Source: Actinomyces qiguomingii
GTDB lineage: Bacteria; Actinomycetota; Actinomycetes; Actinomycetales; Actinomycetaceae
Length of the DNA: 64,000 nt
Reading direction: 5' to 3'
Assembly (NCBI RefSeq): GCF_004102025.1
Contig: NZ_CP025228.1
Span: 2,914,001-2,978,000, forward strand
Part shown: positions 16,152 through 26,283 of the stretch, piece by piece
How positions within the stretch are numbered: the stretch's first letter is position 1
Layout: the number at the start of each line of letters is the position of its first letter
The notes under the pieces: model-generated
The model's input: only the letters and a program-made list of their open reading frames with translations
Database searches by the model: none
What the model was told of the DNA's origin: nothing
Program-made: the position numbers and the translations under genes

Positions 16152-17051
16152 TCAGTCCAGCGCAGGCGGCTGATAGCGAGGCCAGTTGGAGGTGTCCACG
16201 GCGTAGCCCCAGGCAGCGGCGTGCACGAACCAGTCCGCCGGCAGCCAGGTGCGCCCCACCAGCTGGGGGTGACCGGGCAGGTACTGGGCCGCCCACATCA
16301 CCAGGATCAGCTCGGACCACTGGGCGCGCAGCTTCCAGCGCGCCGAGCCCGACGCATTGGCGGCCGCCATCACCACCTCACCCACCTCGGTCAGCTGCAC
16401 CTCCTGCACGTCGGCGAAGGCGATCGGCATGACGCCCTCGCCGGTGCCCAGATAGATGCCGTGGGTCGAAACCGTCAGTCGGGCGTATGCCAGGTGCCGC
16501 CACTTCTCTACGGCGTCGGCCTCGGCGGCACGCTTGCGCCGGGAGTTCAGGTAGGCCTGCCCGCCGAAGAATGCGGCGGTCAGCGCCAGCCCCACCGGAC
16601 CACCAGCCAGGAAGAAGCCGCGGGAGGGGTTATAGGTGGCGTCGCCACGCCGCCACAGCAACATCTCCGCATCACAGGTGGCCAGCATGACCTCATCGGG
16701 GGCGAAGACGGCGCGGATGGGGTCCACCACCGGGGAGACGGGGTTGGGACGGCGTCCGGCCCGCAGGGCGGTGAGCACGCCGGCGGTGTTCCACCACACG
16801 AAGTCCTGGCCAGTCCAGGGCCGCTGCGGCGCGGGCCGGGGCGGGGCGGTGGGAACGACTTCGGCACCTAGAGCGGGAACCAGCTCGCCCACGGTCGATC
16901 CGGCCGGGGCTGCCGAGCCAACAGTTGCGCTTCGATCAGCAGACGCATGCTGCCCACCGGATACGTTCGGGTCAACGGAACCTCCCGGGTCGGTACCGTC
17001 AACAACGTCGTCGGACCGCTCTGGGCCTGACGGTACGGGCATGCCGGTCAT
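16152..17051 (-). CDS. Hypothetical protein with Pro/Ala-rich N-terminus and one membrane segment
   Basis: 299 aa. Residues 1-80 are low-complexity (Ser/Pro/Gly/Ala). One hydrophobic segment (FFLAGGPVGLALTAAFFGGQAY, about residues 142-163) is followed by RRKRAAEADAVEKWRHLAYARLTVSTHGIYL and a Trp-rich C-terminal part (WSELILVMWAAQYLPGHPQ, TWLPADWFVHAAAWGYAV), a pattern reminiscent of PH-like lipid-binding modules. The start codon overlaps the stop of the phosphatase gene (ATGA), so the two are coupled. Function unknown. Confidence 0.75.
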   Translation of the reverse strand: MTGMPVPSGPERSDDVVDGTDPGGSVDPNVSGGQHASADRSATVGSAAPAGSTVGELVPALGAEVVPTAPPRPAPQRPWTGQDFVWWNTAGVLTALRAGRRPNPVSPVVDPIRAVFAPDEVMLATCDAEMLLWRRGDATYNPSRGFFLAGGPVGLALTAAFFGGQAYLNSRRKRAAEADAVEKWRHLAYARLTVSTHGIYLGTGEGVMPIAFADVQEVQLTEVGEVVMAAANASGSARWKLRAQWSELILVMWAAQYLPGHPQLVGRTWLPADWFVHAAAWGYAVDTSNWPRYQPPALD

Positions 17052-17779
17052 GCGTCCTGTGCGGCGCGCTCGGCGCCAGCGGAACCATTGGGCGCTTCAG
17101 CTCCACCGGCCCCAACGTTTTCGGCGGCGGCTGAAGTTCCGGGCACCATGTCTGCGGCTCGGCGCAGCAGGTCCCCGGCGGGCTCCCAGTAGGAAAGCCC
17201 CACCAGGGTGCGCCCATCAAAGGTGAGCGAGGTCAGTGACGCGAGCGCGCACTGGCGGCGTCGCGGATCATGCACCAGAGATCTGCCCTCCAGGCGCAGG
17301 CGCAGCGCCCACACGGGCAACTGGTGTGACACCAAAAGCGCCTCGCGGCCCTCCACCTGGGGGATGGCGGCGCGCACGGCCTGGCTCATGCGGTCCACCA
17401 GCTGGGTGTACGGCTCCCCCCAACTGGGGCGCAGCGGATTCAGGTAGTAGCGCCAGTGCTCGGGGCGCGCCAGAATCTTCCGGTCCCGGTTGATGGGCAC
17501 TCCCTCGAAGTGGTTATCGGCCTCGATCAGCCGCGCATCGCAGCTGGGGGCAAGACCGAAGGCCCGCGCCGTGGGGGCGCCCGACTCGCGCGCCCGCTCC
17601 AGCGGGGAGGTGATCACGGCGGCGATGTCGTGGCCGGAGGCCGCCAGTACTTCGGCGACCTGCTCGGCCATCCGGCGGCCGAGTTCGGACAGGTGGTAGC
17701 CGGGCAGGCGTCCGTAGAGCACGCCTTCGGGGTTGTGGACCTCGCCATGCCGCATGAGGTGAATGGTGGTACGCGCCAT
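17048..17779 (-). CDS. Histidine phosphatase family protein (phosphoglycerate-mutase-like)
   Basis: 243 aa. [27 protein letters not shown] carries the catalytic [14 protein letters not shown] has the second Arg; [10 protein letters not shown] and [12 protein letters not shown] (second catalytic His) complete the fold. The C-terminal 30 residues are Ala/Gly/Glu-rich and probably unstructured. It resembles the broad-specificity phosphatases annotated gpm2 in actinobacteria; the substrate is not evident. Start chosen by the RHG spacing and by GACAAT 6 nt upstream on the minus strand. Divergent from dapD. Confidence 0.9.
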   Translation of the reverse strand: MARTTIHLMRHGEVHNPEGVLYGRLPGYHLSELGRRMAEQVAEVLAASGHDIAAVITSPLERARESGAPTARAFGLAPSCDARLIEADNHFEGVPINRDRKILARPEHWRYYLNPLRPSWGEPYTQLVDRMSQAVRAAIPQVEGREALLVSHQLPVWALRLRLEGRSLVHDPRRRQCALASLTSLTFDGRTLVGLSYWEPAGDLLRRAADMVPGTSAAAENVGAGGAEAPNGSAGAERAAQDA

Positions 17780-17885
17780 GCCGCGATTGTCGCACGCCTG
17801 CTCCCGCTTGACGACGCCGCCCGGCGCCGAGATCACTGTCCCGGATGCCGCTGCGGCGCATCGTGCGTCACCGCCGCACGTCCCG

Positions 17886-17897
17886 TATGGTGCGTCC
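17886..17897 (+). promoter_or_regulatory. Leaderless promoter of dapD
   Basis: TATGGT (17886-17891), GCGTCC, then the ATG at 17898. The oppositely directed phosphatase gene has GACAAT at the same 6-nt distance (17786-17791, minus strand). Confidence 0.55.
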
Positions 17898-18875
17898 ATG
17901 ACGACTCGCAGCGCATGGGGTCTCGGCCTGGCGACCGTGACCGACGACGGCAACACCCTCGACGTCTGGTATCCGCGGCCGGTCCTGGGCCAGGCGCCCG
18001 CGGACGGCGACACCGATCTGCTGGCCACGCTCAGTTCCATGGAGCGCCGTGACCCGGCGCGCGGCGTACATACCACGGTGGTACGGACCTCGGCCGACCT
18101 TGATGACGCCCCCCAGACGGTGGCCGGCGCGTATCTGCGCCTGCACGTTCTCTCCCACCGGCTAGTGCTGCCTAACACGATCAACTTGGATGGCATCTTC
18201 TCCCGCCTGCCCAATGTGGTATGGACCTCGGCGGGCCCCTGCGCAGTGGACGGCTTCGAGTCCACCCGCATCCGCCTGCAGGCCTCACTGGGGCACCCGG
18301 TCCAGGTGCTGTCGGTGGACAAGTTCCCGCGCATGACCGACTACGTTCTACCCACGGGAGTACGTATCGGTGACGCCGCGAAGGTGCGGCTGGGCGCCTA
18401 CCTGTCGGAGGGCACCATCGTCATGCATGGCGGTTTCGTCAACTACAACGCGGGCACCCTCGGCCGTTCAATGGTGGAGGGAAGCATCGCTCAGGGGGTG
18501 GTCATCGGCGACGGCTCCGACATCGGCGGCGGCGCCTCCACCATGGGACTGGCCTCCGGCAATGGCCGACGCGTGGCACTGGGCGAGCGCTGCCTGCTGG
18601 GCGCCAACTCGGGTCTGGGGATCCCCCTGGGCGACGACTGCGTGGTGGAGGCCGGTCTGTTCGTCACTGCCGGCACACGTGTGTCGTTGATGCCGCAGGG
18701 AGGGGTTGTGCCCGGTGCGCACGGGCTGTTCAAGGAGCCGCGGGTGGTTCCCGCCAGCGAGCTGGCGGGCGCATCCAATGTGCTGTTCCGCCGCAACTCC
18801 CAGTCCGGGGCGGTCGAGGCCCTCTCCCGGGGAGGCAAGGGAATCGAACTGGCCCCGCAGGCCGCCTCCCGCTAG
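17898..18875 (+). CDS. dapD: Tetrahydrodipicolinate N-succinyltransferase
   Basis: 325 aa, matching the actinobacterial DapD form. It transfers succinyl from succinyl-CoA to tetrahydrodipicolinate in the lysine/meso-diaminopimelate pathway. A left-handed beta-helix is visible as hexapeptide repeats from about residue 160 ([58 protein letters not shown]). The NYNAGTLG and VEGSI stretches are typical. Succinyl-CoA use fits beside sdh genes, but I see no operon link, since 170 nt separate them. Confidence 0.95.
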   Translation: MTTRSAWGLGLATVTDDGNTLDVWYPRPVLGQAPADGDTDLLATLSSMERRDPARGVHTTVVRTSADLDDAPQTVAGAYLRLHVLSHRLVLPNTINLDGIFSRLPNVVWTSAGPCAVDGFESTRIRLQASLGHPVQVLSVDKFPRMTDYVLPTGVRIGDAAKVRLGAYLSEGTIVMHGGFVNYNAGTLGRSMVEGSIAQGVVIGDGSDIGGGASTMGLASGNGRRVALGERCLLGANSGLGIPLGDDCVVEAGLFVTAGTRVSLMPQGGVVPGAHGLFKEPRVVPASELAGASNVLFRRNSQSGAVEALSRGGKGIELAPQAASR

Positions 18876-19044
18876 GGCCGGTCGCGCGGACGGACCCGCA
18901 CGGGGGCACCTGGAAACGCCCCGCCCCCGCAGTCCATTGAAAGAGACGACCGCGACCACCATGCAAGACAATCGGCGCGTCAGCTTTCATTCTTTGTGAC
19001 ACGCATTACGATAGCTGTGTAGCTGGTCCTGAAGTCGTCTGTCG

Positions 19045-19875
19045 ATGGGAGCTCCGATGTCCACATCCACCCGCTCCCCCTCCCAAACCGGTCCTTCCAG
19101 CGGTGAGCGCCTCGCCGGCCCCGCCGACGGCGCACCCCCCACAGCCTCACACGGCGACCTGCCCGCGCCCCGTCCACGGCGCCGCGCCCGCCCGTCCTTC
19201 ACCGTGCTGAAGACGACCATGGCGATCACCGGCACCATCATGGGAATGTTCGTGCTGGTCCACATGATCGGCAACCTCAAGGCCTTCCAGGGGGCACAGG
19301 CCTACAACCACTACGCCGAATGGCTCCGGGAGATCGGTTACCCGCTCGTCCCCCACGAGGGCGTGCTGTGGATTCTGCGACTGGTATTGGGAACCTGCCT
19401 GGTCCTGCATGTTGCCGGGGGCATCACCCTGTGGTGGCGGGGCCGGAAGGCCCGCGGCTCCTTCCGCCGGCAGAACATGCATCCACGCACCCTTGGCGCC
19501 CGTTCCATGATCTTCACCGGCGGCCTACTGCTCGTCTTCATCTTCGTGCACCTTCTGGACCTGACCATCGGCCGCCTGGTGTCCTCCCAGGGCTTTATGG
19601 CCGCCACACATTCCGACGGCCAACTGACGGCCTACGCCTACGAGAACCTGATCGCCAGCCTGTCGCGCCCACCGATGGCGATCTTCTACAGCCTGGTGAT
19701 GCTGGCCATCGGAGTGCACCTGGCGCAGGGACTGTGGTCGGTGGTCAACGACCTGGGCGGCACAGGCACCCGGCTGCGGCGTTTCTGCCTGGTAGTCGCC
19801 ATCGCCGTCGCCCTGGCCATTGCTGTGGGCAACGGCATGCTGCCCCTTCTGGTGTTGAGCGGAGTGATCTCATGA
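19045..19875 (+). CDS. sdhC: Succinate dehydrogenase/fumarate reductase cytochrome b subunit
   Basis: 276 aa. Five transmembrane helices start near residue 57 (TTMAITGTIMGMFVLVHMIG, then WILRLVLGTCLVLHVAGG, SMIFTGGLLLVFIFVHLLD, AIFYSLVMLAIGVHLAQGL and a last one). The conserved His residues in LVHMIGNLKAF, LHVAGG, FVHLLD and VHLAQG are heme b ligands of the Bacillus-type di-heme family. The N-terminal 50 residues are polar and Pro-rich. A second ATG at 19057 is possible. Its stop overlaps sdhA (ATGA). Confidence 0.94.
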   Translation: MGAPMSTSTRSPSQTGPSSGERLAGPADGAPPTASHGDLPAPRPRRRARPSFTVLKTTMAITGTIMGMFVLVHMIGNLKAFQGAQAYNHYAEWLREIGYPLVPHEGVLWILRLVLGTCLVLHVAGGITLWWRGRKARGSFRRQNMHPRTLGARSMIFTGGLLLVFIFVHLLDLTIGRLVSSQGFMAATHSDGQLTAYAYENLIASLSRPPMAIFYSLVMLAIGVHLAQGLWSVVNDLGGTGTRLRRFCLVVAIAVALAIAVGNGMLPLLVLSGVIS

Positions 19876-21833
19876 GTGCCGTCCCCCCGCCGCCGGTCGA
19901 CGACCTGTACGACGTCGGCCCCGACCTGGACCCGCGCCTGCCCGACTGCCCGCCTCAGGAGGCATGGACACGTCGGCGCGATGAGTACCGGCTGGTCAAC
20001 CCGGCCAACCGGAGGCGCCTGACCGTGATCGTAGTGGGCACCGGCCTGGCCGGCAGCGGGGCCGCCGCCACCCTGGGGCGGCTCGGCTACCGGGTGGAGT
20101 GCTTCAGCTTGCACGACCTGCCCCGCCGGGCACACTCCGTGGCCGCTCAGGGCGGGATCAACGCCGCCCGGGCGCGCAAGGTCGACGGCGACTCCCTGAA
20201 CCGCTTCGTCAAGGACTCCGTCAAGGGCGGCGACTACCGCGGTCGCGAGGCCGACGTGGTGCGCCTAGGCACGGAATCGGTACGGGTGATCGACCACATG
20301 TACGCCATCGGCGCCCCCTTCGCCCGCGAGTACGGCGGCCAGTTGGCCACCCGCTCCTTCGGCGGCGTGCAGGTCTCCCGCACCTACTACACGCGCGGAC
20401 AGACCGGTCAGCAGTTGGAGGTCGCCTGTGCTCAGGCGCTGCAGGAGCAGATCGACGCCGGAAGCGTGCACATGCACTCGCGCACCGAGATGCTGGACCT
20501 GATCGTCGCCGATGGCCGCGCCCAGGGCATTATCACCCGTGACCTGCTCACCGGTGACATCCGGGCCTGGACGGCGCACGCCGTCGTGCTGGCCACCGGC
20601 GGTTACGGCTCCGTCTTCCACTACTCCACCCTGGCGATGGCATCCAACGCCTCGGCCACCTGGCGAGCCCACCGCCGCGGCGCCGCCTTCGCCTCCGCCT
20701 GCATGGTGCAGTTTCACCCCACTGCACTGCCGGTCAGTTCGAACTGGCAGTCCAAGACCACGCTGATGAGCGAATCACTGCGCAATGACGGGCGCATCTG
20801 GGTCCCCAAGGAGCCTGGGGACGACCGGCCCCCGAACGACATCCCGGAGGATGAGCGCGACTACTATCTGGAGCGCAAGTACCCGGCCTTCGGCAACCTG
20901 ACCCCGCGCGACGTCGCCTCCCGCAACGCCCGTGAACAGATCGAGTCCGGGCGCGGCGTCGGCCCGCTGCGCAACTCCGTCTATCTGGACTTCCGTGATG
21001 CCCTTCAACGCTTGGGCAAGCCGGTGATCGCCGCCCGCTACGGCAACCTGTTCGAAATGTATCTGGACGCCACCGGCGAGGACCCCTACGAGGTGCCCAT
21101 GCGTATCGCGCCGGGCGCCCACTTCACCATGGGCGGCCTGTGGGTGGACTTCGACCAGATGTCCACCATTCCCGGACTGTTCGTGGGTGGGGAGGCGTCG
21201 AACAACTATCACGGAGCCAACCGGCTGGGTGCGAACTCGCTGCTGAGCGCCTCCGTGGACGGCTGGTTCACGCTGCCGCTGTCGGTGCCCAACTACCTGG
21301 CCGGGCTGGTGGGCACCGGTGTGCTGGCCGACGACGCCCCGGAGGTGTCCGACACACTCGCTGATTCCCGCAGCCGGGTGGAGGCTCTGCTGGCGGTGGG
21401 AGGCACCCACCGGCCCGTCTGGTTCCACCGGCGTCTGGGTGAAATCCTGTACGCCGACTGCGGGGTGAGTCGCTCCGAGGCGGGGCTGCGCCACGGACTG
21501 GAGCAGGTGCGGGCGCTGCGTGAGGAGTTTTGGGCGGATGTGAAGATCGTCGGTGGCCCGCAGCGGCTGAACCAGGAGTTGGAGAAGGCACTGCGCGTGG
21601 CCGACTTCCTGGAGTTGGCCGAGGTGATGATCCTGGACGCGCTGGACCGGCGTGAATCCGCCGGAGCCCATTTCCGGGAGGAGTACGCCACCGCCGAGGG
21701 CGAGGCCAAGCGCGACGACGCCCAGTGGTGCACCGTGTCCGCCTGGCTGACCGACGCCTCCGGTCGGCACACGCGCCGCAGTGAACCTTTGAACTTCTCG
21801 CTGGTACCGATGCAGGTGAGGGATTACCGATGA
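19872..21833 (+). CDS. sdhA: Succinate dehydrogenase/fumarate reductase flavoprotein subunit
   Basis: 653 aa. FAD-binding GTGLAGSGAAATLG near residue 56, the flavin-linking His in PRRAHSVAAQGGINA, substrate motif FHPTALP, the active-site region SRNAREQIESG with catalytic Arg, and the C-terminal FAD motif GLFVGGEASNNYHGANRLGANSL. It oxidises succinate and transfers electrons via SdhB to menaquinone. Translationally coupled at both ends. Confidence 0.97.
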   Translation: MSAVPPPPVDDLYDVGPDLDPRLPDCPPQEAWTRRRDEYRLVNPANRRRLTVIVVGTGLAGSGAAATLGRLGYRVECFSLHDLPRRAHSVAAQGGINAARARKVDGDSLNRFVKDSVKGGDYRGREADVVRLGTESVRVIDHMYAIGAPFAREYGGQLATRSFGGVQVSRTYYTRGQTGQQLEVACAQALQEQIDAGSVHMHSRTEMLDLIVADGRAQGIITRDLLTGDIRAWTAHAVVLATGGYGSVFHYSTLAMASNASATWRAHRRGAAFASACMVQFHPTALPVSSNWQSKTTLMSESLRNDGRIWVPKEPGDDRPPNDIPEDERDYYLERKYPAFGNLTPRDVASRNAREQIESGRGVGPLRNSVYLDFRDALQRLGKPVIAARYGNLFEMYLDATGEDPYEVPMRIAPGAHFTMGGLWVDFDQMSTIPGLFVGGEASNNYHGANRLGANSLLSASVDGWFTLPLSVPNYLAGLVGTGVLADDAPEVSDTLADSRSRVEALLAVGGTHRPVWFHRRLGEILYADCGVSRSEAGLRHGLEQVRALREEFWADVKIVGGPQRLNQELEKALRVADFLELAEVMILDALDRRESAGAHFREEYATAEGEAKRDDAQWCTVSAWLTDASGRHTRRSEPLNFSLVPMQVRDYR

Positions 21834-22585
21834 GAGTCGAACTGGAGATATGGCGGCAGGACGGGCCGCGCGCCAACGGCCGCTTCGAGTCCTACGCCGT
21901 GGACGACGCCGAGCCGGAGATGAGCCTGCTCGAGCTGCTGGACCACCTCAACGATCAGATAATCGAGGGCGGCGGCGAACCAGTCGTATTCGAGTCCGAC
22001 TGCCGCGAGGGCGTGTGCGGCATGTGCGGCTTCCTGGTCAACGGCAAGCCGCATGGCCCGCAGGACAACACCCCCGCCTGCCGTCAGCATCTGCGGGCCT
22101 TCCCCGGGGTGACGCGCTTCCGCCTGGAGCCGTGGCGCTCGGAGGCCTTCCCGGTCATCCGCGACCTGGTGGTGGACCGCACCGCGCTGGATGAACTGAT
22201 TCGTGCCGGCGGGACGGTGGACGTTGCTGCCGGCACGGCCCCGGACGCCGACTCCGTCGCACAGCCCTACCTGCAGGCCGAGCAGGCGCTCGACTTCGCC
22301 GCCTGCATCGGCTGCGGGGCGTGTGTAGCCGCCTGCCCCAACGGTGCGGCCATGCTGTTCGCCGGAGCGAAGCTGGCGCACCTGTCGCTGATGCCGCAGG
22401 GCCGCCATGAGCGCTCCCGGCGGGCGCGGCGCATGGCGCAGACGGTTAACGAGATCTTCGGTCCGTGTTCCTTGTACGGGGAGTGCGTTCCGGCCTGCCC
22501 TGCGGGTATACCGCTGACGGCGATAGCCGCCCTGAACCGGGAGGTGCTGCGAGCTGGCCTGCGCGGGCGCAGCCGCGACGACTGA
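21830..22585 (+). CDS. sdhB: Succinate dehydrogenase/fumarate reductase iron-sulfur subunit
   Basis: 251 aa. [2Fe-2S] loop CREGVCGMCGFLVNG with a later Cys (NTPACRQH), then CIGCGACVAACPNGA and CSLYGECVPACPAGI for the [4Fe-4S] and [3Fe-4S] clusters. It completes a three-gene sdhCAB set. Overlaps sdhA by ATGA. Confidence 0.97.
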   Translation: MRVELEIWRQDGPRANGRFESYAVDDAEPEMSLLELLDHLNDQIIEGGGEPVVFESDCREGVCGMCGFLVNGKPHGPQDNTPACRQHLRAFPGVTRFRLEPWRSEAFPVIRDLVVDRTALDELIRAGGTVDVAAGTAPDADSVAQPYLQAEQALDFAACIGCGACVAACPNGAAMLFAGAKLAHLSLMPQGRHERSRRARRMAQTVNEIFGPCSLYGECVPACPAGIPLTAIAALNREVLRAGLRGRSRDD

Positions 22586-22592
22586 CGCGGCT
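22571..22592. terminator. Hairpin over the sdhB stop codon
   Basis: AGCCGCG (22571-22577) pairs with CGCGGCT (22586-22592); the stop codon lies in the loop. The GH32 gene converges from the other side and stops 18 nt further on, so the hairpin could serve both. No T-tract. Confidence 0.4.
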
Positions 22593-22609
22593 GTGCCCGC
22601 GGGGCGCAG

Positions 22610-24190
22610 CTACGGCCGCAGGCGGCGCCCCGCGCGCCGAGTCGACCGCATAGTCCACACCGAGCCGACGCTGAGCTGGGCCCGCTCGCCTGCGAGCACA
22701 ACACGGGTCGACTCCGGGTCGGCCGGGTAGATGCGGGCAGACACCGCACGCCAGTCGCTGAAAACCTCCAGGACTGAGCGGTCCAGGAGCACCCTCAGGC
22801 GCACCGGATCATCGGCGTCGCCGCTGGTACGCACGGGCATGGTCACCGCCCTGGCCTCGACCCCGGGCTCATGCGAGGCATGCGAAGGATCCACGCGAAC
22901 CACACAGCTCTGAGCACCCCGCTCCACACGAATCACGGTTCTCTCCCCCCTGCCCGCCACACCCCCGCCATGAACGAGGACGACCTCCGCATATCCGCAC
23001 ATGTCCAGGCTGAGCTCCAGCTCGATGTCCAGCCCGCCGCCGCAAATGGACGAGGCCGGCCGCGCGCCATCAACGGCGCCCGGCGGGATCGACTCGTGCC
23101 GCTCCCGCAGCCGGGCGAGCTCCGGCACCGGCTCGACGGCGAGAGCGCCGTCGTGGGCCGACAGCAGCCGTGGCACTGTCATCACACCGCACCAGCCGGC
23201 ACGGGCCACGCCACGCTCATCACGCGCCTCCGGCATCCAGCCGAACTGGATGCGTCGGCCGGCTTCATCCAGGTAGCTCTGGGGGGCGTAGCAGAAGCGC
23301 CCGCCCCAGTCGACGCGCTGCAGGCGGGCAGGGTGGAAGCGACCCTCGCTGTAATCGCCGACGAATGCCAGAGTCTCCTGGGGATGCCCCTGGTGCCATG
23401 CGGAGAAGATCAGGGCGTGGCGCGCCGAGCCGCCGGCCCCGTCGGCTCGGCCGTCAGGGCCAGACGGCGGCAGGGCGATGAGATCGGGGCACTCCCACAT
23501 CGTGGCAGTCCAGGGATCCTCCGGGGCCGCCCGCCAGTCCGAGCCGACGAGAATCGGCCCGCAATAAGTCCAGTTGCGCAGGTCCGAAGAGGTATACCGC
23601 ACTACCGCGCCCCCACGGTCCGTGGTTCCCGCCCCCATCAGCTGCGTCCAAGACCCGTCTGGCTCCTGCCAGACACAGTGATCACGGAAGTCAGTGACCG
23701 GCAGCTCACCGGGAGGGTCGGCAATCACCGGATTACGCGGGTCCTTCTCCCACTCGACGAGCAGCGGATCCGCGGCATCGGCAGCAACCGCAAGAGCCGC
23801 CGTCTGGCGACCCCCGCGGTTGGCGGAGTACACGATCGTGGGATGGCCGTCGTCGACCACCGCAACCCCTGACCAGCACCCGTCTTCATCCGGGCCCTCG
23901 CCTGTGCGGGCAGGGGAAAGAGCGATGGGTAGGTCCATCCAGCTCAGTAGGTCTCGTGAGACCGCGTGCCCCCAGTGGATCCGGTGGTGCGCCGGCCCCA
24001 GCGGGTTGTACTGGTAGAACAGGTGGTGCAGCCCATCGCGCTGGAGCAGACCGTTCGGATCGTTCATCCAACCTGCGGGCGGTGTGAAATGGAAACGTGG
24101 CAGGAGCGGATCGGCCTCCGCGCGCATCACGAGTTCCTCCTGGACCCCTCTGCCATCCGCAGGCGCAGGCTCGGGGCATACGGTGCTCAC
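22610..24190 (-). CDS. Glycoside hydrolase family 32 (beta-fructosidase)
   Basis: 526 aa. The catalytic nucleophile motif is PPAGWMNDPNGL (Asp in WMNDPNG), the acid/base Glu is in MWECPDL, and WSGVAV and the C-terminal beta-sandwich (VLLDRSVLEVFSDWRAVSARIYP) are typical. The usual RDP transition-state motif reads FRDHCVW, so Asp is kept but Pro is replaced by His. No signal peptide, so the substrate must be imported. It would hydrolyse sucrose or fructo-oligosaccharides. The GTG start overlaps the upstream ATPase stop (GTGA), making it the last gene of the transporter operon. Confidence 0.93.
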   Translation of the reverse strand: MSTVCPEPAPADGRGVQEELVMRAEADPLLPRFHFTPPAGWMNDPNGLLQRDGLHHLFYQYNPLGPAHHRIHWGHAVSRDLLSWMDLPIALSPARTGEGPDEDGCWSGVAVVDDGHPTIVYSANRGGRQTAALAVAADAADPLLVEWEKDPRNPVIADPPGELPVTDFRDHCVWQEPDGSWTQLMGAGTTDRGGAVVRYTSSDLRNWTYCGPILVGSDWRAAPEDPWTATMWECPDLIALPPSGPDGRADGAGGSARHALIFSAWHQGHPQETLAFVGDYSEGRFHPARLQRVDWGGRFCYAPQSYLDEAGRRIQFGWMPEARDERGVARAGWCGVMTVPRLLSAHDGALAVEPVPELARLRERHESIPPGAVDGARPASSICGGGLDIELELSLDMCGYAEVVLVHGGGVAGRGERTVIRVERGAQSCVVRVDPSHASHEPGVEARAVTMPVRTSGDADDPVRLRVLLDRSVLEVFSDWRAVSARIYPADPESTRVVLAGERAQLSVGSVWTMRSTRRAGRRLRP

Positions 24191-25245
24191 GGTGCTACGG
24201 CCTCCTCAGTTGCTTGCACTCCACTGCCCATCTCGGTGGTCAGTGCGGTGCCTGCGGCACCTCTGGGAGCGTACCGGTGGCAGCGCACCCAGTGGTCTGC
24301 GCCGACGCGGTGGCGCACCGGCTCCGTTTCCGAGCAGGGCTCGGCATCACCTGCGTGCGGGCAGGATGTGGGGTGAAGCACCTGGCGGCGCAGTGCCTGC
24401 CGCTCGTCCTTCGTCAGGACGAGCCGCCGGGAAGGGTCCGGAACCGCAGACAGCAGCAGCCGCGTATAGGGGTGGTCCGGGTCAGCCATTATGTCTACCG
24501 ATGGCCCCGATTCCACAAGCTCTCCGCCGAACAGCACCGCCGTAGTGTCTGCGACGTACCTGGCACTTGCAAGATCGTGGGTGATGTAAAGCATCGAGAG
24601 CCCCCGCTCGTCGCGGAGCTTGAGCATGAGGTTGAGAATACCGATGCGTACCGACACGTCGAGCATGGATGTCGGCTCATCGGCAAGCAGAATCTCCGGT
24701 TCACAGGCCAGCGCCCGCGCAATTGCGACACGCTGCCGCTGACCGCCCGAAAGCTGGTGCGGGAAGGAGTCGAGCATGCTCGTCTCTAGCCCAACGGTCT
24801 CCATCAGCTCCTCGGCGGCCCGCTCACGCTCCGCACCCCGCCTTCCGGGTTGGTGCAGAGCGAGCGAACGGCGCAGTACGTGGCCGATCGTGTGCACCGG
24901 ATTGAGTGACCCGAAGGGATCCTGGAACACCATCTGTACGCGACCGCGGTAGGACCGCGAGACCCGGCGCGGTTCTTCGGCGAGGATGTCGCGTCCGTCA
25001 ACCAGGAACCGTCCCGAGGTGGGCTTGTCGAGTCGCGAGACGATTCTGGCGATCGTGGACTTGCCCGATCCGGACTCGCCCACCAGTGCGAGGATCTCCC
25101 CCTTGTGGAGGGTTAGGTCGACGCCGGACAGGGCGTGGACGACTTTCCGCGTAAACAGGCCGCCCTGACTGAAGTCCTTATGCAGGTCTTCAATCTTCAG
25201 CACGGGGTCCCCCAGGGGCGGGGTTACGATCAGCTGCTCACTCAT
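24187..25245 (-). CDS. ABC transporter ATP-binding protein, Dpp/Opp type (F subunit)
   Basis: 352 aa. Walker A GESGSGKST, signature LSGGQRQRVAIARALA, Walker B ILLADEPTSMLD, switch His in YITHD, and the C-terminal oligopeptide-type extension with the Cys-rich HPTSCPHAG...CSE region. ATG at 25245 overlaps the stop of the other ATPase and has AAGGAA in front. Confidence 0.93.
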   Translation of the reverse strand: MSEQLIVTPPLGDPVLKIEDLHKDFSQGGLFTRKVVHALSGVDLTLHKGEILALVGESGSGKSTIARIVSRLDKPTSGRFLVDGRDILAEEPRRVSRSYRGRVQMVFQDPFGSLNPVHTIGHVLRRSLALHQPGRRGAERERAAEELMETVGLETSMLDSFPHQLSGGQRQRVAIARALACEPEILLADEPTSMLDVSVRIGILNLMLKLRDERGLSMLYITHDLASARYVADTTAVLFGGELVESGPSVDIMADPDHPYTRLLLSAVPDPSRRLVLTKDERQALRRQVLHPTSCPHAGDAEPCSETEPVRHRVGADHWVRCHRYAPRGAAGTALTTEMGSGVQATEEAVAP

Positions 25246-26282
25246 GGCAATTCCTTGTCGGCATAGTCGGTCTGCGAGGGCTTGCCGTAACTGCGCGCGC
25301 ACGCAGGCAGCGGCTGCTCACCCCGTACGGGGGAAACCCAGCGTCCGGGCGCAACCTCAACGAGGTCCGCGATGGAACGGGCCCAGGGGCGGTCCGCGCC
25401 GTCGCGGGAGTCAGACAGGCCCGTGCGGCGCAACCGCGGCCCACTGATCGGGGGGAATGCCCCCATCAATGCGCGCGTGTAGGGGTGAAAGGGGTCGGAG
25501 AAGATCTCCTTAGACGGTCCCATCTCCACCAGGCGCCCGCCATACATGACACCCATGCGGTCGGAGATATCAACCATCAAGGAGATGTCGTGGGTGATGA
25601 ACAAGATGGAGAAGCCCAAACGCTCCTTGAGCTCGGTCACCTGCTCCATGATTTCCTGCTGAACCACCACGTCGAGCGCGGTGGTCGGCTCGTCCATAAT
25701 GAGCAGCGAGGGGTTGAGTGCCAGACCTATGGCGATGACCGCGCGCTGCCGCATACCGCCGGAGAGCTGGTGCGGGTAGCTTTTTAGCCGATCGGCGGGT
25801 ATACCCACTACTCCCAGCAATTCTGCGGCGCGCTCGCGCGCCTCCCGCTTGGAGACCCGCTCATGGGTGGTAAGGACATCAATGATCTGGTCCCCCACCG
25901 TCATCACCGGGTTGAGCGCGTTCATCGCGGATTGGAAGACCATCGCCACTTCTCGCCACCGGAATTGGCGCAGCTCCTCCGCGGACATGCCTAGCACGTC
26001 ACGACCGTCGAAGGTGATCGATCCGTGGGTGATCTCGGCTGGGGGCTTGAGCAGCCGCATGATCGCATTGGCCGTGGTGGACTTTCCGCAGCCGGACTCG
26101 CCGGCAAGCCCAAGGACCTCTCCCCTGCCGATTGTGAAGGTCACACGGTCCGCACCGATCACGGAACGGGCGTCACCGCTGTACTCCACACGGAGACCGT
26201 CAACCACCAATAGTGGCTTGTCATCCTCGCGCCGACGGCCGGTACCTCCCAGGCCCACCGAAGCGCTCGTTGTTTCACCCAT
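25242..26282 (-). CDS. ABC transporter ATP-binding protein, Dpp/Opp type (D subunit)
   Basis: 346 aa. Walker [10 protein letters not shown], signature [16 protein letters not shown], Walker [18 protein letters not shown], and a C-terminal [17 protein letters not shown] segment typical of DppD/OppD. The ATG at 26282 follows directly on the permease stop at 26284. Confidence 0.93.
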   Translation of the reverse strand: MGETTSASVGLGGTGRRREDDKPLLVVDGLRVEYSGDARSVIGADRVTFTIGRGEVLGLAGESGCGKSTTANAIMRLLKPPAEITHGSITFDGRDVLGMSAEELRQFRWREVAMVFQSAMNALNPVMTVGDQIIDVLTTHERVSKREARERAAELLGVVGIPADRLKSYPHQLSGGMRQRAVIAIGLALNPSLLIMDEPTTALDVVVQQEIMEQVTELKERLGFSILFITHDISLMVDISDRMGVMYGGRLVEMGPSKEIFSDPFHPYTRALMGAFPPISGPRLRRTGLSDSRDGADRPWARSIADLVEVAPGRWVSPVRGEQPLPACARSYGKPSQTDYADKELP

Positions 26283-26283
26283 G

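Noticed and set aside
20775..21770. 331-codon minus-strand frame opposite sdhA
   Set aside because: Antisense shadow; sdhA motifs are decisive.
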